DNA from: Oscarella lobularis
Lineage: Eukaryota > Porifera > Homoscleromorpha > Homosclerophorida > Oscarellidae
Assembly (NCBI RefSeq): GCF_947507565.1
Contig: NC_089184.1
Location: forward strand, 2,294,001 to 2,358,000
Direction: 5' to 3'
Length of the DNA stretch: 64,000 bases
The notes under the pieces were generated by a model. That model searched no databases. It worked only from the letters and a program-made list of their open reading frames with translations, and had not been told where the DNA came from. The stretch's first letter is position 1. Each line of letters opens with the position of its first letter. Below, one piece after another: positions 11,669-21,202 of the stretch. The position numbers and the translations under genes are program-made.

Positions 11669-11950
11669 TAGCCTCGCAAGCCAGTCCCTTCTCCCTGATC
11701 TCCCGTATAAACACAGTAGGGGAGAAGGGCCTGGTACTTGAACGGAGCGTCATAGGTCATGTGATGCCCGGTCTTGTTGGCGTGGTCGACCGAGTTGTAG
11801 GCGCGGTCGATCACATGACTGATAGCATATGTATGATGGAACCTTTTCCCGCACGTGCATCCCTCATTCGCTGACTAGCTAATGAAATGCTCACCTTTTC
11901 AAAAGTCTTCACTTCACCTTCGTCCACCTCGCGCGCGCTCCCTCTCTAAC
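11669..11950 (+). repeat. Left terminal inverted repeat with promoter for the DUF6589-like gene
   Basis: This is the reverse complement of 16609-16890 with only scattered differences. Since the repeat ends exactly at the start codon in both arms (CCTCTCTAAC/ATGGAC), it must contain the promoter and 5' leader of each gene. The two genes are thereby driven by identical control sequences. Confidence 0.85.
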
Positions 11951-14727
11951 ATGGACACGGTCTCTAACATGGACACGGACTTGAAAGACGAGAAATTCGA
12001 CAATCGCTGTGCTTGGTTGGCCCCTTACCGCGCTGTCAGACTTACTTTGAAGCTATGCTGCATAGGCTCCGGCGGGAGTTCGATGCAGCTGGTCCTAGCG
12101 GCGCAGTTCCCGTGAGAGATGTGCAGAGGGTCGTTCGCTCACGCTATTCCGCCTCTCTAAGCCACGTACAAGTCGCAAACCTGGTGCACACTGCCTTTCC
12201 TTTTGTCCAAACAAAGAAACGTGGATCGTCGCGCGTGTACGTCGGCATCACAAAGAGGAGAGAAGTCCAAGAGCCGAACGAAGCTGAAGAGCCGAAAGAA
12301 GTTGATGGTAGAGCTTTTTCAGTTATTGTACGGTATTGACTGAGGTATATTAGTGTCAACCCAAACACCTTACCCGAATATTGACTGGACCAGTGTTGTG
12401 CGCGAATTGTCCGCGGAAATGGATCGTCTGGTGGTTGCCGAATACGAGGTCGAGGAGTTTTGCTTCTCGTCTCACCTATCCTGGGCGAAATCACTCGCGC
12501 CCAATTTGATTGATTTGATATCATGTCTACTTACATCGAGAAGAGGATCAGAGGCGGATGATATTCAGAACGAGAAAGCTACTGCTATCGTTTTTGGCGT
12601 CATGATGAGGCAGAGGTCAAGATCAAAAGCATCAATGGTTATTCCCATGTTAGTGTCAGCTCTCCTGCTTGGTCACGCCACTAGCAAACAGGTATGTTTT
12701 AAAATTGTATGACACCACAATTTATGATTCGACCTAGGTCATAAGAGCTTTGAACGCCATGGGCATTGCAGCATCATACACCCATTCATGGGATACTCTA
12801 AAGGCTATTTCCAATAATCTAGTCGTTCCAGAGTCACGCGGCAACTCCGCTCGCATTGTAACCTTCGACAATTTGAATATTACTAAGAATGTTCTCCACG
12901 AACGAGCTGGTAAGGCAGCATAAGCAATAGTCAAGATTATGTACGTTCCTGTAGACATCCACATGGAGCGCTGGGACATGACAACCCGCCTCGTCATTGA
13001 TTTCAGTAATATCACCAATCTTCAATCTTTGACTGATAATAGACGAGTAATTGCTTTACCCCAAAGGACATAGGCAGTGATTATGTTACTTTTCAGGTTA
13101 CTAGGCGCCAGCTTCTCGAAGCAGACATTCTCCCATCAGCAGATGACAATGATCTGCTGACTGAATCTGGGACGGAGTACATCATGCGGTTCATGACGAG
13201 CACTTTTCCTTCTCTTTCGCATATTTCCTCGTCGTGTCCCCAAAGGAAGCCGTTCAGGGTCCCCTGCAAACCTGACGTAACACCTCTGGAAATTCTGGAT
13301 ATAAATGAAGGGAAAAAGGACGGCAACATAGACATAATGAAAGCAATAGCTCAAGATCTCCATAAAAGCGATTGCAATCCCTTGGCAAGTGCATATTCTT
13401 GGCCTGTGTCAGTCTTTTTTATTTTCATACTCGACAGCCAATAGTGGGCGACCAACTGACATGCAAGAATATTCGCGCGGCGAAACGTCTTCGTAAGCCG
13501 GAGCCAGTGCCCTTCAACACTCTGCAGTGGGCAAATGAGTCACCAGGTTCACTGTTCTATTAGAGAAGCGTTGTAATAGATATAAATTTTAAATTTCCAA
13601 AGGTGATTTCCACTTCCTATGGGAATGTCTTGGGCTATGCTTTGAGACTTTGTGGGGAAAGGATACATGCATAGGCACCTTGGCACATATGAAATTGCTC
13701 ATAAAGCGAAATGCTGTGGACAAATCGGCAAAGAAATTTCAATCAGCTGACGAGTTTTTCAGCATGTTAGTGAACGAGAGCACTATTAGGAAATCGGTTT
13801 TAATTCAGTCTACTAGGTTTTCTATGCTCATTTGGCCTCAGCTATCTGCTCGCAACTGGGACTCAAAATACGACTGAAAAGATGAGGCTGCCGGATCGAG
13901 ATCAGATTTCCTGGCTCCAGGATACTTTAAGAGAAATTTTTGAGTCAACGGTTGTTGTGAAAAATCCTCCATTTCCGGAAGAAGCTTGTGACGAAGTTTA
14001 CACGTACCACAGGGCGCTACTCCACATGGGTTTTCTGTACTGCAATCTCCGAGAAGCAGTCAGATACGAGAACGGGCCCGAAATAATTAGGATGTGGAGA
14101 TATTGGCTGCCTCATTTGCTAGGAGGGCATAAATACAACTACGCAAATGAGGCAGCCAATTTATTGGCAAACGTTGAAGCTGACTGGACCCTGCCACGAC
14201 GTTCATACATACCCATTTCAGGACGGTCAATATGGCTGGCAAACCTGGCCATGGAAAGCCTATTGACCAGCTCATTGAGCATTACAACCTGTAAGCTCTC
14301 GGACGCTGTTTGCAAACTGTTGATATTAACTCCTGTTATTAGGGTGATCAAAAATGCCGTTTGTGGCAGTGGTGCAAACTTGACGAAGTCCCACCTGTTT
14401 TTGGTGTCTAAAGCGGCGAAAGAACTATTAGAGGGAGGACGAAAATTGGAGCACATACTGCGAATTGATAGGAAATCATCTCATACCATTCGATCTTCAA
14501 GAGAAGACGTAGAGAAAATGGTGAACACTCTCGTGAATAATGGCGTGATAGTGGACAAGGAGAGGCGACTGCTTGAAGGATGGAAGTTCGTTGATCCACG
14601 CAGGGAAGGGATTTTGAAATTGGAGAAGGGATGGCTTCGGGATTTTCTGGCAAAGGGAGGTAGCTGTGACGAAGTGGAGCCAATTAGGCGACAAATAATT
14701 GATTTGGAGGATGTTGATTTATTTTGA
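11951..14727 (+). pseudogene. DUF6589-like protein, putative transposase
   Basis: A multi-exon gene begins at the end of the left TIR. An 18-nt duplication repeats the start (ATGGACACG at 11951 and 11969). A one-base shift then leads into YFEAMLHRLRREFDAAG. Later exons read VIRALNAMGIAASYTHSWDT and VTFDNLNITKNVLHERAG, then GDQLTCKNIRAAKRLRK. Next, across a short intron, come GDFHFLWECLGLCFETLWG, GTLAHMKLLIKRNAVDKSAK, and near 14100-14270 RMWRYWLPHLL and GKPIDQLIEHYNL. This order (VYDN-like, GDQLT..R..RAxxLR, GDFHxLWE, YxNEAAN) matches DUF6589 proteins, which are abundant in fungi and cnidarians. I infer it is the transposase. A frameshift near 14250 and others upstream indicate a damaged copy. 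The stop (14725-14727) abuts the helicase stop. Confidence 0.75.
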
Positions 14728-16608
14728 TTACAACAGATCGGTGCAGTCCTCCAAACATCTAGGCGCATTCATTTCTGATGGCTCAATGGCTCTGAATAAC
14801 GATGCAGCTAGGTGAGGCTTAACACCGGGAATGGCTTGTACATCTTCGACAGTTTCTATGGCATGGCTCATATCCACAATATGCTGTAAAAGAGAGTTGC
14901 TTGCCACTGCCTCCTTGCCAAAACATGACATCCCTCTCAGACGTGCTTCTTTTTTCCGCCACTCCACCAATTGTCCGCTCAGGGTCGTTCTGTTGATTTC
15001 CCTCGGCGGCCAACTTTTCGTTTTTGTTTTCTTAGGTGATGCAACACGTTTTCGAGGTTGCCGAGGACGTGGCTGGTAAACGAACATCTTGTTTGGGTCG
15101 TTGCAATCATGCTTGCAATTGCTGCAGCAGGAATCCGGGCAGTGTGTTTCGTCGAATGAAGATTCGAGTAACTGGCAGAATTTTCGTCGAATGCACGAAT
15201 TGGTTGACATCAAATCCTTGATATCAGCATCCACAGTTTTGCCTCTGATAGAACTTGGCCTGTAAAGGAGAATATTCACACGTTGATGGTAGGCCGTCGC
15301 GTCCATCTCTGCCAAACATCTAAAAATGGCTGAAGTCATATTCCCAATATCAGAGTAGAACTTACTTGAAAGAGCTGACTAACTGACTCCGGAATTCCAT
15401 AGAAAATGACAAGCCTTACGTTCCTTATATCGATACCCTAAGACCCCCGACTCTTTTTAGAAGCTCGACACAGTAGCAAAGTTGAATTGGAGTTACCATG
15501 CCAAAGCCTATAGTAGCAATGACTACAAGTAGCTTTTTGTCTCTAAATTTCTGTTCTGTTTCCCTTCTAGTTTTGGACTCCAAAGACAAGTGATGAATGG
15601 ACACTTCGGGAAAAATGCGGAGGAGGTCCCATAAGGTCGTCGCAATTTCTTTTCTTCGAACGAAAATTATCGTTTTCCTCTGCTCGCCATTTCGAAGCCC
15701 TTCGGAGACTGGCTGCAAAGTAGCCTAAGAAGGAAATGGAATACAATTTACATGAATGCACTCTCAAAGTAGACTGTATAAGCCCAACTTCGTGACTTTG
15801 CTTTTTCGTCAGAAAAGTGAAATACAGATTGGAGCAATCAATTGGCTCTACCACGTATGTTGGATCAACAATCCCAACTCTTTCACATATGATCTTCATG
15901 GTTGTCTTCGTGGCAGTGGCAGTGAGAGCGACTACTGGACAGCAGCTGAGTCTTCTCAGACGACTCAGGTAAGAGAAATTAACCCTAAAACTGTTTCCCC
16001 TGCGCAGAAATTTCATTGATGGAACATATACTTTATTCGAATCAGTAGTCTACCATTCAGCTACACAATGGGCTTCGTCGACCGCAATCAGATGAAGACA
16101 GTGTCTGATTTCTTTCATAACGTCCATCCATGAAGAACTGACAGCACACTCAGGTGACATGTAGACTGACAAAGTCTGATTACCTATGGTCGTAAACAGC
16201 CAAAGTATATGTTCTTACAATATTGGCATCTGTCAATAATTTTGTTTGACAGATCCTTTGCATGGGCAGGCACAATCAGGCAAATTGCCTTCAGTCCCAG
16301 ATCACGTAACTTCTCGACCTACCACAACTGTTAGGATCATGAGGCAATAGACAACAACTTGCCTGCTCAGACATAAGAGCAGAAAGAGGACTGATGACAA
16401 GGCAGCACGACGAATCGCCAAAGAGCCTTGGAAAGAGCTGATACACCAGCGACTTCCCTCCATTCGTGCTCAGGCGAACAACAACGTCTCTTCCATCCCG
16501 AAGAGACTCGATGGCCTTCAGCTGGCCGGCGCGGAACTCTTTCAGTTTGAAAACGTTGCGAAGAATGCCTTCCGGGCTCGTTTCGGGAACCTCTTCGGTA
16601 GCGTCCAT
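14728..16608 (-). pseudogene. RecQ-like superfamily 2 DNA helicase
   Basis: Exons run from ATG at 16608. Motif 0/I reads FRAGQLKAIESLRDGRDVVV, then RLSTNGGKSLVYQL, a Walker A with Asn where RecQ usually has Gly. After a 44-bp apparent GC-AG intron (16319-16362) comes VEKLRDLGLKAICL. Motif II is VDEAHCVAEW (about 16054-16085) and motif III is ALTATAT (near 15930). Motif IV is TIIFVRRKE (near 15670), then VVIATIGFGM and, after an intron, GIDIRNVRLVIFYGIPES. Motif VI is FGRDGRDGLPS (near 15300). After a one-base frameshift follow a Cys cluster (CCSNCKHDC, RecQ zinc-binding-like) and a basic tail. In this family the enzyme unwinds DNA 3' to 5' in the nucleus. Within the transposon it presumably assists transposition. 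Confidence 0.85.
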
Positions 16609-16890
16609 GTTAGAGAGGGAGCGCGCGCGATATGGACGAAGGTGAAGTGAAGACTTTTGAAAAGGTGAGTATTTCATTAGCTGGTCAGCGAATGAGGGAT
16701 GCACGTGCGGGGAAAGGTTCCATCATACATATGTTATCAGTCATGTGATCGACCGCGCCTACAACTCGGTCGACCACGCCAACAAGACCGGGCATCACAT
16801 GACCTATGACGCTCCGTTCAAGTACCAGGCCCTTCTCCCCTACCGTGTTTATACGGGAGATCAGGGAGAAGGGACTGGCTTGCGAGGCTA
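16609..16890 (-). repeat. Right terminal inverted repeat with promoter for the helicase gene
   Basis: Mirror copy of 11669-11950, ending CGAGGCTA at 16890 and followed by the target duplication GTCGGGGGT. The helicase ATG sits immediately inside it, at the same distance as in the left arm. Confidence 0.85.
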
Positions 16891-16893
16891 GTC

Positions 16894-17021
16894 GGGGGTT
16901 TGGATTGGTATCCGCACCGGCCGGGATGAGTCTCCTCGGAGAATCGGTGCAAACCATTCGCCCCGGGTCAATGCGCGCTACGCCCACAACCCAATTGCCT
17001 CCGCAGGTGTACCGTCGTCAA
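16894..17021 (+). repeat. Direct repeat B flanking the RecQ transposon
   Basis: Second copy of the repeat at 11341-11473, in the same orientation (GGTTTGGATTGGTATCC ... ACCGTCGTCAA). It directly overlaps the right target duplication of the transposon, so the transposon landed at the edge of this repeat. Confidence 0.7.
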
Positions 17022-17269
17022 TTAATATGAACGCCGTCACGTGCCGTCACAGGTTTATATAAATGCTGTCACTTGTCGAATCAGATAAAGTCGACTTTGA
17101 AAATTCTTGGCTACTCTTGGAAGACATCATTAATTTGTGGGTATTCTATGGCCGGAAGTTGCATGGAAAAATACAAGAACACGCACTCTAAAACCACAGC
17201 AAAATCCGCACCATTGCGAAAGACTTTTGCAATTTAGGCACACTGTACCTTTATTGTACCTTTCTCTTT

Positions 17270-17960
17270 AAACGACGTTTAGGCAAAGGAGTGTCACTAA
17301 TCTGTATCTCTTGTAAAGCTCGTCTTCTCTTCCTGCAGTTTCCTCGAAGAGGGGCAAGTGCAGCAGAGCCCGGCATTCTTATGCTTACTGCGCTGTCGTT
17401 TAACTCCTTTACGGTCGGATTGGTATTACTTCCGCGTCAGCTTCTCACCTTGCCAAAGAACATTTCCAACGGATCCCGACAGAATCTTTCACTTAGGACA
17501 TAATCGCCGCCAGAAATTTGGAGCAGTAGAGGCACCAATTGGACGAAAGAATAAACTGTATACAAAGAATGAGCTACTTCATATATGCTAGGTGTGGGCC
17601 CTTCACCAGTAATTCGAAGTCCCTGTAACGTTTCTATAGACAGCTGCATCAACTGCTTTTCTTTTGCAGAAAATTCTGGTCTCGCGGCAACTTCTCTCCG
17701 CCAATCATCAAAGTAAGCTAAAAATTCATTCCTCAGCCACTAGCATGAAAATTAGACAGTCAATTTTGATTTCACTGATTTCACCTGTAGTCGTTCATCG
17801 TCTGCAGAACTGTACGAAAAAGATCTGGTTTTCTTTTCTTTATTCCTTCAGAGAGGCATTGACCGTTTAGAATGTCGAAAAATGTGTCCATCATCCGTAC
17901 GAAGAGCTCTGTTTCGTTCGTGTCGTCTGACCGAAAGTGCCCAAATGCGTCGGCGACCGA
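17270..17960 (-). pseudogene. P-element-like (THAP9-type) transposase C-terminus
   Basis: On the minus strand the blocks appear in the order of P-element or THAP9 transposases. DTFFDILNGQCLSEG lies near 17860 and WLRNEFLAYFDDWRREV near 17740. ETLQGLRIT is at about 17620 and GDYVLSERFCRDPLEMFFGK near 17460, followed by GSNTNPTVKELNDSAVSIR near 17400. The LSERFCQDPLENxFGxxR block with GGxNxNPT is diagnostic of this group. A TGA interrupts it just after the FGKVRS, and introns or shifts separate the pieces, so it is a remnant. Such enzymes cut and paste P-type DNA transposons. No terminal repeats were recognised around it. Confidence 0.75.
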
Positions 17961-18219
17961 TTTACTAAGAACCTATTAGATGGCAAAATATGCGTAAACA
18001 TGCCAGGCAAAGCAAACTTATTTTGGATAGAATACAGTATGAACCGAAGGAGGAGCTTAAGGCGGGGTAAAACTAATGAAAAATAATTGCACGTGCACTC
18101 CCACATAAAGGCCGTAATACTACAGGGCTTACGGTGACAAAGGAATACAGCACGGTTTTTTTGTCTATAACCACCGCAAATCGCTTCGTTTTTTTGAAGC
18201 ACTTACGTCTACTTAGTCG

Positions 18220-18242
18220 CAAAGGGTTAGGGTTAGGGTAGG
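18220..18242 (+). repeat. Short telomere-like repeat
   Basis: GGGTTAGGGTTAGGGTAGGG contains two perfect TTAGGG units. It marks the left edge of a GC-richer block running to 21.2 kb. It is too short to call an interstitial telomere with confidence. Confidence 0.4.
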
Positions 18243-18478
18243 GAAGGGTTTCGTGGCACTTTTCGGTGCGTACGCGAAGCTCGATGCGGGGGATGCGCTC
18301 GCGAACGAGCGTCGAACGATGCTCGAAAACATGGAAATTTCTGCATTTCGAGCAAAGAATCCGAAGTTTCGAGCATCGTAAAGGGGTTTTCTTACTCCTC
18401 GTTCTACCAAAGAACTCGTATTACCTCTATTTTGGCCTCCCCTCGTCGACGCTTCATTCCTTATTGTTACGGCAATCG

Positions 18479-19069
18479 ATGACGATTTCAAGTTCCCTTA
18501 CGCCAATCCCCTTCAATCTCGCCAATCAAATGGATGACAGATATACGGTCCGCTTCTACATATGGATATACGAGCGACAAGTCGGCCCCGGTTGGTGCCA
18601 TCAAAATGACTTTTTCGACGTCGGCACCTTCCGGGGCGTCGTTTGCGAGGAATTTCCGTCTGCGCAATTTCGACTTCGTTCAATTGCCCTTTTCTCGCAG
18701 CCGCATTCGATCGACGACTTGCGTGCAACCTATCCGACGTGGACGTTCGTTGGCCCCGGCGCGACGCCGTCGATGATCGAAACGATCGAAGAAGTTTTTC
18801 ATCTTTCGCGCTCGCAAGTGTCGCCGCGGCGCCTCGTTTTCGATCATCCGGCGAGAAATCGTGAAGGCGAGCATCAAGAGTGCCTCCGCTACTTCGGGTG
18901 GCTTCACCTGCAGCGAGACGCGCCAACAGGAAACGAGCTCGGCTTAAATCGGCGTCTGCCATACGCCGATGTTCCTCCGGATCCGCACAATTGCCTGTCG
19001 TTTTTGTGCGATTGCACAGAACTGTACGCTGAGAATTGCATGCAGTGCATATCAGACGACGATTTTTAA
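18479..19069 (+). CDS. Unknown protein, 196 residues, upstream of Merlin transposase
   Basis: An ATG at 18479 opens a frame with no introns that ends TTTTTAATAAAG, so a poly(A) signal overlaps the stop. The protein begins MTISSSLTPIPFNLANQMDD and is not low-complexity. It carries several Trp, Pro and Cys residues (a CDCTELYAENCMQC cluster at the C-terminus could bind zinc). A longer frame upstream from 18266 is less convincing. I do not recognise the family. Its composition and orientation match the Merlin gene 370 bp downstream, so it may be an accessory gene of the same element or an independent host gene. Confidence 0.4.
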   Translation: MTISSSLTPIPFNLANQMDDRYTVRFYIWIYERQVGPGWCHQNDFFDVGTFRGVVCEEFPSAQFRLRSIALFSQPHSIDDLRATYPTWTFVGPGATPSMIETIEEVFHLSRSQVSPRRLVFDHPARNREGEHQECLRYFGWLHLQRDAPTGNELGLNRRLPYADVPPDPHNCLSFLCDCTELYAENCMQCISDDDF

Positions 19070-19117
19070 TAAAGGAGTGATAAACAGGCAGGCGTCGCAT
19101 AGTGTGGGAGTTTCTCT

Positions 19118-19311
19118 CAGGTGTCACAACAGATTTAGTTCAACGCGGAGGGAGCGCTATGGGGTTTTGCGGCGGCCTTGCTGCAACAAAATATGCTTAG
19201 ATCTTAGCTCGATCGCAGCATTTATGATTTGCCCCCAGGTGCCACAACAGATTTAGTTAAGCGCGGACGGAGCGCGCTAGGGTTTAGCGGCGGCCTCGAT
19301 GCCACCAAAAG
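19118..19311 (+). repeat. Two diverged direct repeats of about 75 bp, 118 bp apart
   Basis: CAGGTGTCACAACAGATTTA at 19118 recurs at 19236 with one change. Both are followed by a similar GC-rich tail (CGCGGA.GGAGCGC then GCGGCGGCCT). They lie between the unknown ORF and the Merlin gene. They could be subterminal repeats or a duplicated regulatory block. Confidence 0.6.
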
Positions 19312-19440
19312 TGTCGAAATCTGTGGTTGATCGCATCGTGCGCTTATGGGCAAAATCTAAGAAAGGGCGCGCTGGGGAGATAGGGTTACGCGCGCGCCGC
19401 GCGCTCTTATAGGCGAGGCACATATTAATCCGTCAACGAT

Positions 19441-20582
19441 ATGACAGCGCAACGACCTCTTCGCTCGGACGACCTTCGCGACGAGATACAATCGACCGAC
19501 GACGGCGTCGTTTCGTGGGCGCAAAGACGAGGTCTTTTGGCGACGGAAGGAACGCGTCGGTGTCCGTCGTGTCGCCGACCGATGAAGCGCGCTTTTCGCC
19601 TTGGAACAGGCCATAGAAGAGAAGAAGGCCTCTATCTGTGGCGCTGTTCAAAATGCGGCATGGAGCGGTCGGTGCGAAACGGGACGTGGTTTGAAGACTC
19701 CAACTTGACGCTGCTGCAAATTATACACATCACTTGCCTCTTCGTGCGACAGCGCCCTCAAACCCACGCCATGCTAGACGCTGGACACCTCTCGCGCACG
19801 ACAATCGTCGATTGGTATTCCTTTTGCCGAGAGGTGTGCAGCGTCTTCGTCGAACGACACTCGCAGAAGATAGGGGGGGCCGGGAATGATCGTCGAATTC
19901 GACGAAAGCAAATTCGGCAAGCGCAAGTACAATCGTGGACATCGGGTAAAAATAAGTTGCGTTTTTTTTCACGGCACTCACTCATCGGCGCAATGTGTTT
20001 TAGGTCAAAGGAGAGTGGGTCTTTGGAGGCATCGAAAGAGGCAGTCGTAAATGCTTCTTCCAAGTCGTTGCAAACAGGTCTCGGGAAACACTCCTTCCCA
20101 TCATAAGGGACAACATCGAGGAAGGAACGAAAATAATAAGCGACCTCTGGAAGGCGTACGACTGCCTCTCCCATCAAGTACAAAAGCACTAATTCCAATA
20201 AAAGCAATTTTAATCGCTTTCCTTTAGGGATACCAACATTTGACGGTCAATCATTCGATGACCTTCAAAGACCCACTCACCGGTGCCCACACGAATACCA
20301 TCGAGAGCACGTGGAACGCCCTTAAAAGATCTATGACCAGAGCTGGGCCAACACATGACCACTTCCAGTCTTATCTGGAAGTGTTCATGTGGAGGCGAAT
20401 ATTTTGCGAAGGGAGCGACGAAGATCCCTTCGATATATTCCTTCGCCAAGAGGCCGAGCTCTATCCACCAACCATCGACGCAGTACCGGCCGCTCCCGTC
20501 GCACCGGCCGCTCCCGTCGCACCGGCTGCTCCCGTCACACCGGCCGCTCCCGTTGCATCGGCCGCTCCTCCGCCTCTTGCTT

Positions 20583-20644
<62 letters not shown>

Positions 20645-21202
20645 GCTGCAGCGCCATCGATCTTTCCAAAGATAACAACAGATTTCGTCGTTCCGGCCCC
20701 CTATCGTGCGTCGACCGTCGTCGCGCCCTCGCCCGTCGTCGCGCCCACCGTCGTTGCGCCCACAGTCGCTGCGCCTACGATCGTTTTCTTTCCTCCCCCG
20801 GTGACGACTACGTCCGCAGCTTTTTCGGCGGCGTATTCGGCGGCATATTCGGCGACTTTTGCGGCTCTTTCCAACTTTACGCCGGGTGCGCCAAGCATTT
20901 CTGTTGCAGCTCATGCCGGTGCCATAGCCGCCGCAACCGCCGCAACGCAAGTCCTCGAGGAAAATCGTCCCATTTTCGTTCTTCCCACCGCCCCCGCTGC
21001 TCCCTACAATAGTTTCGTCTTTCCGTCCGTCACCGTATATGAACAGTTTAAAATTAGTTCATTTGCGATTGTTACTGATTGGGCGATTCGCCCAAATAAA
21101 GTTCGATTGAACGCACAAGCTAATATTGACACGCTTTTAGACAAATTCTGCGAAAAAACAGACAAAAATGAAGGATTTAGGATATGGAGAAACAATAAAT
21201 AG
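19441..21202 (+). pseudogene. Merlin (IS1016/ISXO2-like) transposase with low-complexity tail
   Basis: Three exons are inferred: 19441-19945, 20004-20177 and 20228-21202, with 58- and 50-bp GT-AG introns, all phase 0. The N-terminus has a zinc ribbon (CPSCRRPMK ... WRCSKCGMERSVRNGTWF), as in IS1016-type enzymes. The DDE residues lie in VEFDESKFGKRKYNRGH, ISDLWKAYDC and HTNTIESTWNALKR, and the spacing suits the Merlin superfamily. A run of seven G at 19873-19879 breaks the frame just before the first Asp; six G would restore it, so this is either a real inactivating indel or a sequencing error. After the catalytic core the frame continues about 210 residues as Pro/Ala repeats, a Thr run and Val-Ala-Pro repeats, unlike usual Merlin proteins. 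Terminal repeats were not found. Confidence 0.85.
20583..20645 (+). repeat. (ACG)n microsatellite coding a threonine run
   Basis: About twenty ACG/ACA triplets encode consecutive threonines in the tail of the Merlin frame. It is flanked by Ala-Pro repeats. Length variation here would keep frame in multiples of three. Confidence 0.9.

Larger units (their letters stand above)
11669..16890. mobile_element. 5.2-kb DNA transposon with RecQ-like helicase and DUF6589-like genes (AcademH-like)
   Basis: Both ends carry the same 282-bp inverted repeat, beginning TAGCCTCGCAAGCCAGT on the left and ending with its complement on the right. The element is bounded by an exact 9-bp duplication, GTCGGGGGT, at 11660-11668 and 16891-16899. 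It holds two genes running toward each other, each with its ATG exactly 282 bp from its own end. From memory, the Academ superfamily has a helicase-encoding lineage (AcademH) in animals and fungi with target duplications of about this size, and this element fits that description. Both genes are mildly damaged (frameshifts), so the copy is probably no longer autonomous. A related, more decayed element lies at 58.9-60.4 kb. Confidence 0.85.

Noticed and set aside
18220-18242. Chromosome end
   Set aside because: Only two full TTAGGG units are present and transposon sequence continues on both sides.
20210-20950. 246-codon minus-strand Arg-rich frame
   Set aside because: It is the antisense of the (ACG)n and Ala-Pro coding tail of the Merlin frame. 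Arg runs arise from the microsatellite.
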